From NCBI GenBank assembly GCA_022800815.1, contig JAAWRC010000005.1, positions 1 to 64,000 on the forward strand: a stretch of 64,000 bases of DNA, read 5' to 3'. Numbering within the stretch: position 1 is the first letter of the stretch; every line of letters begins with the position of its first letter. Source of the DNA: Lachnospiraceae bacterium (GTDB lineage Bacteria; Bacillota; Clostridia; Lachnospirales; Lachnospiraceae). The notes under the pieces are model-generated. The model ran no database searches and had not been told where the DNA came from. It saw only the letters and a program-made list of their open reading frames with translations. This document shows positions 34,610-42,681 of the stretch, piece after piece. The position numbers and the translations under genes are program-made.

Positions 34610-36595
34610 TTGGAGACTTTAAAACTTTTTAAAAACAGGTTGTTCTCCCGTCTTAACAAAGAATGCGCCAACACCTCGTACACCAAAAAAGACATCCTGG
34701 TCTGGGGGTTGATTGGCGCCGCCGTATTTCTTTTGATCTACGGCTTTCTGCCGTTAAACGCAACCTACGACCGCTGGCTGATGAACGGCTACGTGGAAAA
34801 CGACGCCACCCAGCATTACGCCGGATGGCTTGGTTTCCGCCACTCCGCCTGGACTCTTCCCCTGGGGGCCATCGAGCAATTTGGCGGAACCGTCCTGACT
34901 TACACGGATTCCATTCCGATCGTCTCCATCTTTTTTAAGGTTTTCGATGCCGTTTTGCCGGATACCTTTCAGTTTTTCGGCCTCTACGTGTTCCTCTGCT
35001 TCATCCTGCAGGGAATTTCCTCCGGCTTGCTGCTCAGTCTCTTTTCAAAGAACAGGACAATTACCAATCTGGGAGTGATCCTGTTTTGTCTCTCCCCGAT
35101 CATGATCGAGCGGGCGTTCCGGCATACAGCCCTCGCCTCCCACTGGCTGATCCTGTTTTCTCTGTATTTTTATTTCAAATCCCGTCAAACGGGAAAGATG
35201 AGCCTCTGGAACTGTCTGATCCCGGTCCTGGCCATGGGCGTCCACCCGTATTTCCTTCCCATGGTCTTCGGCCTGACCTTTGCGAATGTGGTCGAATTGT
35301 CCATCCGGGATAAAAGGCAGTTTTTAAAATCCGCCATAATCCTGGCCGCCGCACTGACGGCGACGGTTCTTTTCGGCTACCTGATCGGTGCTCTGGGGAC
35401 CTCCTCCTCCCTGGGCGGAACCGGATTCGGACACTACTCGATGAATCTGAATGCCCCCGTAAATCCCGTCAGCGTCTCCGACATCCGATGGTCCGCCTTT
35501 TTATCCCCCCTTCCCCTGACTCTGGGGAACATCGACGGATTCAACTACCTCGGCCTGGGAACCCTGCTCCTGCTTCTCCTCCTGACCGTCTCCTTGATCA
35601 CTAACAGGAAACGGTTCAAAGAATTGCTGAAAAACAATCTCGTATTAATCGTCCTGTCCGTCGGTTTCTGGGGATTTGCCGTCAGCAACGTGGTCACCCT
35701 GGGCGGTAACGTCCTGTTCACGTACCCGCTTCCAGAAAAGCTCCTGAATTTCGCCGCCATTTTCCGGGCGAGCTCCAGAATCTTTTATCCAGTATATTAC
35801 CTTCTGCTCCTGTCCGGAATCTGCGGGCTTTCCCTTTTGTCAAACTCCAACTGGAAAAAGGTCCTCCTGTTCGCCGTCGTCCTTTTGCAGCTGGCCGACC
35901 TCTCTCCCGCACTGGTCACAAAGCGCAAGTCCTTTGAAAAAGAGACCGTCGAAGCGAAATATCAGGCCGGCGAGTTTACGGGCAGCGAATTTTGGAACGG
36001 TGTCGTCACCTCCTGCCGGAGGATAAAAATGCTGAATGCGGTATACTATGAACATAAGCTGGCCGCCTTTGCGGAAAAGCACGGTCTCGCCCCCGATCTT
36101 CTGATCTCCGTCTCCCATTATCAGGGAACAACCGACCTGGATGACCTGTTCCGGTCGAACGTCAACGAAATCACCCTGGGCAATCTGGACCGGACGGCCG
36201 CATATGTCACGACCGAGGAGACGCTCCTCCCCCTCCTCGTCGCCACGAACGAGGGGATCGAAATTTTTAAAGAGGGCCCTTATTTCGTCATCGCCTCCCC
36301 CGACCTGGAACTGCCGGGAAAGGCGGTCGACAAGGGCGAGTATGCCGGATTTACGGCATATGATCTGACGGATACCCAGTGGACGAACGGCATCCTGGGC
36401 GACCCGGAGCGCGGCGTGATCCTGTTTAAATATTACGATTCCCTGTATCAGATCATCAGTTCCTCCCGGGAAATCCTCTGTAACGGGGAGGTATACGAAA
36501 TCACGGAGCTGGCGTATGACGCAGACTGGATCCACGTGGTGGTCGACAGGGACGCCGTCGGCTGCGGCTATCCGAACAAGCTGACGTTCCGATAA
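34610..36595 (+). CDS. DUF6311-like GT-C membrane protein
   Basis: Polytopic membrane protein of 661 residues with about twelve helices and a C-terminal extracytoplasmic domain (about 450-661). After the first helix comes NDATQHYAGWLGFRHSAW and then TDSIPIVSIFFK, the layout I recognise as DUF6311, a GT-C-like family with the acidic residue after the first helix. Translation probably begins at TTG 34610: AAGGAGGT ends nine bases before it and no ATG is nearby. It starts 22 bp after the end of the broken acyltransferase gene. Its likely job is extracytoplasmic sugar transfer from polyprenyl phosphate. Confidence 0.72.
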   Translation: METLKLFKNRLFSRLNKECANTSYTKKDILVWGLIGAAVFLLIYGFLPLNATYDRWLMNGYVENDATQHYAGWLGFRHSAWTLPLGAIEQFGGTVLTYTDSIPIVSIFFKVFDAVLPDTFQFFGLYVFLCFILQGISSGLLLSLFSKNRTITNLGVILFCLSPIMIERAFRHTALASHWLILFSLYFYFKSRQTGKMSLWNCLIPVLAMGVHPYFLPMVFGLTFANVVELSIRDKRQFLKSAIILAAALTATVLFGYLIGALGTSSSLGGTGFGHYSMNLNAPVNPVSVSDIRWSAFLSPLPLTLGNIDGFNYLGLGTLLLLLLLTVSLITNRKRFKELLKNNLVLIVLSVGFWGFAVSNVVTLGGNVLFTYPLPEKLLNFAAIFRASSRIFYPVYYLLLLSGICGLSLLSNSNWKKVLLFAVVLLQLADLSPALVTKRKSFEKETVEAKYQAGEFTGSEFWNGVVTSCRRIKMLNAVYYEHKLAAFAEKHGLAPDLLISVSHYQGTTDLDDLFRSNVNEITLGNLDRTAAYVTTEETLLPLLVATNEGIEIFKEGPYFVIASPDLELPGKAVDKGEYAGFTAYDLTDTQWTNGILGDPERGVILFKYYDSLYQIISSSREILCNGEVYEITELAYDADWIHVVVDRDAVGCGYPNKLTFR

Positions 36596-36638
36596 AGGGA
36601 ATATTACCGGCCGCAGAGGAGGTTCCGGCAAAAAACAG

Positions 36639-36667
36639 TTGCCAAGCCGATAAAATGGCTATATAAT
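36639..36667 (+). promoter_or_regulatory. Strong sigma-A promoter for the right-arm sugar operon
   Basis: Plus strand: -35 TTGCCA (36639-36644), 17-bp spacer, perfect -10 TATAAT (36662-36667), 39 bp before the FAD oxidoreductase start. It marks a separate transcription unit that runs to the terminator at 47217. Confidence 0.8.
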
Positions 36668-36706
36668 GCATTTATAAAAAAATATCATTCTTGGTGGATA
36701 TAATAT

Positions 36707-37837
36707 ATGAAAGAAAACTTTGACAGAATCATCATCGGGGCCGGGCTGTATGGTTTCTATTCCGCTCTTCTCTGTGCCAAAAGAGGAGAGTCCGTCCTGG
36801 TTCTGGAATGTGACAGGGCGTCTTTTGGGCGGGCGACCTACATCAATCAGGCCAGGGTTCATCAAGGGTACCATTACCCCCGCTCCATTTCCACGGCCAT
36901 GAAGTCGGCCGGTTATTTTGAACGGTTCAATCAGGATTTTGGTTTCTGCATCAACCGGGAGTTCCACAAGGTTTACGCCACCTCGGCAAACTATTCCTGG
37001 ACGAGCGGCGGACAGTTTAAGCATTTCTGCCAGGCGGCCGGCATTCCCTGCGAGGAACTGCATGCGGAACGCTTTTTCAAGCCGGGAAGCTGCGACGGTG
37101 CCTTTATGACCAGGGAATACACCTACGACGCATCGATTTTAAGGGAGTATTATCTGGATCAGCTCTCCTCCTTTAAACATGTACAAATCCGATATGGAAC
37201 CAGAATTTCTTCCATTGAGAAGCTACAGGATTCCTATCTGGTGCGGGATCGAGAAGGAACGGAATATCAGACCGGATTCCTGCTCAACGCCACTTACGCC
37301 GGAACCAATCAGATTCTCTCCATGCTCGGCTATGATCCCTTCCAGATCAAATACGAGCTGTGCGAGATCATTCTCTGCGACGTGAACGACGCTTTGAACG
37401 AGTACGGATTCACGGTCATGGATGGCCCGTTTTTTTCCATCATGCCCTTCGGAAAAACCGGTTTCCACTCCCTCACGTCGGTGACCTTCACGCCCCACAC
37501 GACCAGTTACGACCCTGTTCCCACCTTTGCCTGTCAGGCGGCCAGCGGCGGTCACTGTTCTCCCGACCATCTTGGAAACTGCAACGACTGTCCGGCAAAG
37601 CCGGTATCGGCGTTCCCGTACATGGCGAATCTGGCCCGAAAATACCTGCGTGAGAAATATGAATTTGGGTATCACGGCTCTCTCTTTTCCATGAAGCCGA
37701 TTTTAATGAGCTCGGAAATCGATGATTCCCGCCCGACCGTCATACGCACGCACTCGACCAATCCGACCTGCGTGAGCGTCCTGTCCGGAAAGATAAACAC
37801 CGTATACGATTTAGACGAGGTACTGATCAATGGCTGA
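36707..37837 (+). CDS. FAD-dependent oxidoreductase (DAO-like)
   Basis: Cytosolic flavoprotein of 376 residues. The dinucleotide motif GAGLYG and the Glu in VLVLECD give the FAD-binding Rossmann fold. NQARVHQGYHYPRS resembles the isoalloxazine-contacting region of D-amino-acid-oxidase-like enzymes. A Cys-rich stretch (CNDCPAKP) sits near residue 290. It is the first gene of the right-arm operon and overlaps the next GT2 gene by eight bases. In this setting it may oxidise a sugar or lipid-linked sugar; no family member I know has this neighbourhood, so the substrate is open. GGTGG nine bases before the ATG supports the start. Confidence 0.8.
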   Translation: MKENFDRIIIGAGLYGFYSALLCAKRGESVLVLECDRASFGRATYINQARVHQGYHYPRSISTAMKSAGYFERFNQDFGFCINREFHKVYATSANYSWTSGGQFKHFCQAAGIPCEELHAERFFKPGSCDGAFMTREYTYDASILREYYLDQLSSFKHVQIRYGTRISSIEKLQDSYLVRDREGTEYQTGFLLNATYAGTNQILSMLGYDPFQIKYELCEIILCDVNDALNEYGFTVMDGPFFSIMPFGKTGFHSLTSVTFTPHTTSYDPVPTFACQAASGGHCSPDHLGNCNDCPAKPVSAFPYMANLARKYLREKYEFGYHGSLFSMKPILMSSEIDDSRPTVIRTHSTNPTCVSVLSGKINTVYDLDEVLING

Positions 37838-38768
37838 CAAAGAAAAAAATTTCATATCCGCTGTGGTTTACGTGCACAATGCGGAACAGAGGATCGATCG
37901 ATTCCTGAAAATGCTTATAACGGTTCTGGAGGAGAATTTTGAGCACTCGGAAATCATCTGCGTCAACGACAGCTCCGCAGACGGAAGCGCCGACATCATC
38001 CGGTCTGCCAGCCAGACGGCCTCCTCCACCAGCATCTCCATATTGAACATGAGTTATTTTCACGGGCTTGAAACCGCGATGAATGCGGGGATGGACCTGA
38101 CCATCGGGGATTTCGTCTTTGAGTTCGACTCGCCGGACCTGGATTTCGACAAAGCCGAAATCATGCGGATCTATCGCCGCTCCCTGGAGGGCTACGACAT
38201 CGTCAGCGCCTCTCCGGATAAAAAGGAGGCCTTTTCCTCCAGGTTGTTTTATAAAATTTTTGGTTGTTTCACGAATCTGACTTACAAGCTGTCCACGGAA
38301 CGCTTCCGCATCCTGAGCCGGCGGGTGATCAACCGGATCGGCTCCATGAACAAGACGATCCCTTACCGAAAGGCGGTCTATGCGAACTGCGGGTTAAAGA
38401 CGGACAATGTCAAATATGCCGTCCAAAATGACGACAGGCGGCCAACCGACAAAAAAGAAAAAACCTACCGGGCGGGGCTCGCCGTGGACCTTTTGATTCA
38501 GTTTACCGAAGTGGGTTACCGGTTCTCCATGATCATGACCCTGCTCATGATGTCCATGTCCGTGTTCATGGTGGCGTACTCCGTCATCATCTACCTGACC
38601 TCCCACCCGATCGCCGGGTGGACGACCACGATTTTATTTCTCTCCATCGCCTTTTTGGGGTTGTTCGGCATTTTGACGGTCATTATAAAATATCTGCAGC
38701 TTCTGGTCAATTTGGTCTTTAAGAGAAAGCAATACTGTTTTGAAAGCATTGAAAAACTGACGAAATGA
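37830..38768 (+). CDS. GT2 glycosyltransferase with two C-terminal membrane helices
   Basis: GT2-like enzyme of 312 residues. VVYVHNAEQRI, CVNDSSADGS and the acidic FDSPDLDFD outline a GT-A domain (1-220); two helices (about 225-255 and 268-295) complete a GtrB/ArnC-like layout. The usual second DXD is replaced by FDSPDLD, and the typical SGFR lid becomes STERFRIL, so it is a divergent member. It overlaps the FAD enzyme by eight bases. It may load an unusual sugar onto polyprenyl phosphate for the GT-C proteins downstream. Confidence 0.8.
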   Translation: MADKEKNFISAVVYVHNAEQRIDRFLKMLITVLEENFEHSEIICVNDSSADGSADIIRSASQTASSTSISILNMSYFHGLETAMNAGMDLTIGDFVFEFDSPDLDFDKAEIMRIYRRSLEGYDIVSASPDKKEAFSSRLFYKIFGCFTNLTYKLSTERFRILSRRVINRIGSMNKTIPYRKAVYANCGLKTDNVKYAVQNDDRRPTDKKEKTYRAGLAVDLLIQFTEVGYRFSMIMTLLMMSMSVFMVAYSVIIYLTSHPIAGWTTTILFLSIAFLGLFGILTVIIKYLQLLVNLVFKRKQYCFESIEKLTK

Positions 38769-38778
38769 GGAGAGCGCA

Positions 38779-39702
38779 ATGAATGCCTTAGTTGGATATA
38801 CCGGTTTCGTGGGAAGCAATTTATATGCCTCCGGGCAGTTTGACGCCGCATACAATTCCAAAAACATTGAGGAGGCATACGGCACGAGGCCTGACCTCTT
38901 AATCTACGCCGGGCTTCGGGCGGAAAAATATCTCGCCAACCAGGCCCCGGAAAAGGACATGGAGCTGATCCTCCAGGCGGAGGAAAACATCTCGAAGATC
39001 GCCCCCGAAAAACTGGTGCTGATTTCGACCATCGACGTGTTTAAAACCCCGAAGAAGGTTGACGAGACCTCCGCCGTCGACACGGAGGGTCTCCACCCTT
39101 ACGGATATAACCGGTACCGGCTGGAGCTGTGGGTGCGCAGCCATTATCCGGATGCGCTGATCATCCGCCTTCCCGGCCTCTTCGGAAAGAATCTCAAGAA
39201 AAATTTCATTTACGACTATAAAAACGTCATACCGTTTATGCTGAACGCACAAAAAATGGAGGAGCTCTCGGCAAGGGACGAAAGCCTGGGTGCATACTAC
39301 CGGCTTCAGGATAACGGGTTCTATAAAATGGTAGAGCTTTCTCCGGCCGAGAGGAGGGAGTTGAAGGAAAAATTCCTGAAGCTGGGGTTCAGCGCCTTGA
39401 ATTTCACGGACAGCAGAAGCGTGTATCAGTTCTATCCCCTGGCAAGGCTGTGGTCTGACATTCAAACCTTGCTGCAAAAAAACATCCCCCTCTGGCATCC
39501 GGCCACGGAGCCCGTTTCCGCCGGGGAAGTGTACCGTTATCTGACCGGAAAGGAATTTGTCAACCGACTGAACGGCCCCGTGGCCGATTACGACTACAGA
39601 ACCATTCATGCCGGGATTTTCGGCGGAAGGGACGGATACATCTGCCGGAAAGAGGACGTCCTCAGGGAGATCAGGACCTTTTTAAGCCTGGAGGAATCGT
39701 GA
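38779..39702 (+). CDS. NAD(P)-dependent sugar epimerase/reductase (SDR, YxxxR variant)
   Basis: Extended SDR of 307 residues. The nucleotide-binding start GYTGFVG is clear and the catalytic Ser/Thr is in LISTIDVF. Where YxxxK is expected the sequence reads HPYGYNRYRLE, so Lys is replaced by Arg, unusual for an active dehydrogenase. The C-terminal 130 residues (from KLGFSALNFTDSRSVYQFYP) are a substrate domain. GGAG eight bases before the ATG is a good ribosome site. Possible roles are NDP-sugar or lipid-linked-sugar reduction or epimerisation together with the FAD enzyme two genes upstream. Confidence 0.78.
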   Translation: MNALVGYTGFVGSNLYASGQFDAAYNSKNIEEAYGTRPDLLIYAGLRAEKYLANQAPEKDMELILQAEENISKIAPEKLVLISTIDVFKTPKKVDETSAVDTEGLHPYGYNRYRLELWVRSHYPDALIIRLPGLFGKNLKKNFIYDYKNVIPFMLNAQKMEELSARDESLGAYYRLQDNGFYKMVELSPAERRELKEKFLKLGFSALNFTDSRSVYQFYPLARLWSDIQTLLQKNIPLWHPATEPVSAGEVYRYLTGKEFVNRLNGPVADYDYRTIHAGIFGGRDGYICRKEDVLREIRTFLSLEES

Positions 39703-42635
39703 TGCAACTTATAAAAAAAGAAAAACTGTCCGCCTGTTTAAGGGGGATCGACAGACGGACCCTGTTTGTCGCAGCGTTCACGTCGCTGATCCTCTTGTTT
39801 TATATCAATCCCCTGGAGTCCGTCGGCGTAACGGAGTGGGACCGGACCTTTTCCCCCGCACTCCTCTCCGGAATCTCCATCGAAAAAAGGCTGCGGAATT
39901 TTTACCTTTTGTTTTTATGTTTCGTCCCGCTGTCCTTTTCCGTGGCTACGGTGTTTTACGCCTTTCTTTTTCATATTCGCAGCAGCTACAAAAAAATTCA
40001 CGTCCGATTCGACATCATGCTTCTCTGCGCCGTGGCGGCGGCCTGGCTTTCCAAATTTGCGACGGACAGCGCCGGTGACTGTGCCCGCATGCTGATCCAC
40101 AACCTCCTCGCCTTTCAGGGCATCCTGGCCGTCCTCGCACTGGTCGACGCCAGAGAGCAATTTCATTTTTCAGACGTTGTTTTTTATTTTTCCGGATACA
40201 TGATCGCCGTGGTGTCCCTGAACATTCTTTTCCGGATTCAGCAAATGCGGGTCAGTATTTTGATTGCGGGAATCCTCCTGCTCTGCCACGCAGCGCTCAT
40301 CTGCAAAACCTCCGTCGGCCTGGAGACGAAAAGATTTCTGAATAATCTCATATGCCTGCTCATGTGGACTCCTGCCGTTTTTCGACTGGCGCTGGAGGGG
40401 ATTTTTTTGTTTACGGAAAAAGGGAAGGCCATCACCGCTTACCGCACCGTCATCTGCCTGGTTTTTCTTGTTTTTGCGGCCCTGTCTGTCTGCGTCGTCT
40501 TTCTGCTCCGAAAAAGACCAAAGTCTCTCTCCTCCCTCGGGTATGCCGGCGTGATAACCGGCCTGGGGAGCCTGAGCTTTTTCGCATACGCTTATCAGCA
40601 CGTGTGGCCCCTCTCCAGCTATGTCAACGTGTTCGAGGGGGGGAACGCCGCCGTCCTGGCAGACAGCGTTTTACACGGAAAGCTCCCCATCATTGACAAT
40701 TTTTCCGCACATGCGTTGAGCGACGTGTGGGCACATTTTATCTACTATTTCATCCATTCCGACATAAAGACCGTTTTTGCCCACCCTTACCGCAATCTGT
40801 CCGCCCTGGTCGGAGTATTTGCCCTGTTTTACATTGTGAAAACTCTGTTTGACCGGGACGTCGCCCTTCTCTTCGTCTGCCTGTTCCCTTATAATTACTA
40901 CAGCGTGAAGATCGCCTCCATCTGTCTGATCTCCGTTGCCGCCCTGCTTCATATCCTAAAGAAGCCCTCCTTCCGGTCGTACCTGCTGTTCTGGTTCGTC
41001 CTTCTGGTCAGCGCCTTTACCGTCTACGACGAGGGCATGGCCCTGGGCATCGCCTGTATCTTCGCCTATCTCCTATTGATCTGGAAAGAACGAAAAAGGC
41101 TGAAACAATTCCTGGCCGGCGGCGTGATCGTCGGGGGAGCCTCGCTCCTGTGTTATGTGACTTACGCCCTGCTTACGGGAATTCCCGTCATCGCCCGTCT
41201 GCGGGAGTGGATTTCCGTAAGCCTGGGTTCCAATTCCACCTGGGCCTTGGCGGACTTCGGCGACCCGGCTTCGTTCGCCTTCCTGCTCTCCTACCTCGTG
41301 GTTCCGGCCTGCGCCACGGTCATACTGATCGCCACAGTCGTCAGCCTGATCAAAAGCAAAAAATTTTCCGTCTTGGCCGCAGTAGTAATCGTATTTGCCT
41401 TTGCAGAGCTCCTCTACATTCCCCGGACGATCGTCTTCCACAACCTGGCCGCCTGTTTCGGCCGAAACGGGGGAATTTTGTTCAATTATGCCCATTGGAC
41501 TATCTCCCTGTTCGTGTTGTATCTGTGTTCCGTAAAAAACGTTTCCTATGAAAAACGGCTCCTCGCATGGGTCTGTACTTTCGGCATTCTCATCGTGTCG
41601 GAGGGTACATTTGTGACGGGAGTTCTGCCCTCCGGCTCCACTCCCATATTCGCTTCCGCCGCCGAAAGCTCCAAAAACTGGAATCTGCATGACGGCACCG
41701 ACGACAACCTGGGGAAGGAAAGGATTGTCCTCGACGAGGCGGCCGTCGCCTTTCAGACGCAGTTTGAACGTTTATTCGACGCACTGCTTTCCGATCAGCA
41801 AACTTTCATTGATTTTGCGAATGTCACCTCCCTGTACGTCCTTACCGGGAGGCCGAGGCCCTTCTACGTGGCCCAGTCTCCCAGCCTGCTGACGGGCCTG
41901 TACTCCCAGGAGCGCTATCTGGAGGAAATTTCGGAATATGACTGCCCGCTGGCAATCCTGGGGACGACGCAGGACAGCTACACGCAGCAAATGACGGACA
42001 TTCCCCATAACGTCCGTTACTATAAGATCGCCGAGTACATTTACAAAAACTACCGTCCCCTCGTGCGGACCGGGGATTTCGTGGTCTGGTGCAAAAAGGA
42101 GCTGCATTCGGAATTTGCGGCGACTCTGGACAGTGCCGCCTTTTGGGAAGCCGGATACGGTCTCGTGGATTACGGATACGACGCCGCCCAGAAAAATTTG
42201 GACGAAAACGGCACCGTTCAGTTTTCTTACCTGCCTTACCACTCCTTCTCCCTCGGCATGATTCCCTATGCCTGGGCAAATTATGACGAATACGAGGCCC
42301 GTGCCAATGACGTACTGGCCGTTCCCTGGGAGACGGCTGAAAATTCCTATGTTTTTTCGGGTTCCCAGGACGTACTCACGCCAACGGGAAACTATATAAA
42401 ATTCGAATGCTTCAACCCCTCCGGTGAAAACATTGCCGTAACCGTCACCCTCTCAGACAGCGAACGTGAGACGATCCGGTATGAATACTCCTTCACCGTC
42501 CTTCCCGGTTCGAACACGTATCTGATTCGATCCAGTCAGGACTATTTCTGGGAGGCCTTTTCGATTGATTCCGTCTGTTTCAGCAGTGAAAGTCCCTTTC
42601 AGACCAGCGGCTTAAGCATCCTCGAGGGAGACTGA
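39702..42635 (+). CDS. Giant GT-C-like membrane protein, first of a tandem pair
   Basis: Membrane protein of 977 residues with about sixteen helices in the first 650 residues and a long soluble C-terminal part (about 655-977) ending in a beta-rich domain. In the central loop, NAAVLADSVLHGKLPIIDNF followed by SAHALSDVW resembles the acidic loop of GT-C transferases. The ATG at 39702 overlaps the previous stop as TGATG; GGAGGA lies six bases before it. It is clearly homologous along its full length to the next gene (for example RTLF.(A/S)AF..L..LFY.NPL and the C-terminal NENGTVQFSY-like block). No named family was recognised with certainty. Confidence 0.75.
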   Translation: MQLIKKEKLSACLRGIDRRTLFVAAFTSLILLFYINPLESVGVTEWDRTFSPALLSGISIEKRLRNFYLLFLCFVPLSFSVATVFYAFLFHIRSSYKKIHVRFDIMLLCAVAAAWLSKFATDSAGDCARMLIHNLLAFQGILAVLALVDAREQFHFSDVVFYFSGYMIAVVSLNILFRIQQMRVSILIAGILLLCHAALICKTSVGLETKRFLNNLICLLMWTPAVFRLALEGIFLFTEKGKAITAYRTVICLVFLVFAALSVCVVFLLRKRPKSLSSLGYAGVITGLGSLSFFAYAYQHVWPLSSYVNVFEGGNAAVLADSVLHGKLPIIDNFSAHALSDVWAHFIYYFIHSDIKTVFAHPYRNLSALVGVFALFYIVKTLFDRDVALLFVCLFPYNYYSVKIASICLISVAALLHILKKPSFRSYLLFWFVLLVSAFTVYDEGMALGIACIFAYLLLIWKERKRLKQFLAGGVIVGGASLLCYVTYALLTGIPVIARLREWISVSLGSNSTWALADFGDPASFAFLLSYLVVPACATVILIATVVSLIKSKKFSVLAAVVIVFAFAELLYIPRTIVFHNLAACFGRNGGILFNYAHWTISLFVLYLCSVKNVSYEKRLLAWVCTFGILIVSEGTFVTGVLPSGSTPIFASAAESSKNWNLHDGTDDNLGKERIVLDEAAVAFQTQFERLFDALLSDQQTFIDFANVTSLYVLTGRPRPFYVAQSPSLLTGLYSQERYLEEISEYDCPLAILGTTQDSYTQQMTDIPHNVRYYKIAEYIYKNYRPLVRTGDFVVWCKKELHSEFAATLDSAAFWEAGYGLVDYGYDAAQKNLDENGTVQFSYLPYHSFSLGMIPYAWANYDEYEARANDVLAVPWETAENSYVFSGSQDVLTPTGNYIKFECFNPSGENIAVTVTLSDSERETIRYEYSFTVLPGSNTYLIRSSQDYFWEAFSIDSVCFSSESPFQTSGLSILEGD

Positions 42636-42681
42636 CGGACACGCATACCATCAACCATTTCAACACAGAAGGGAACAGAAC

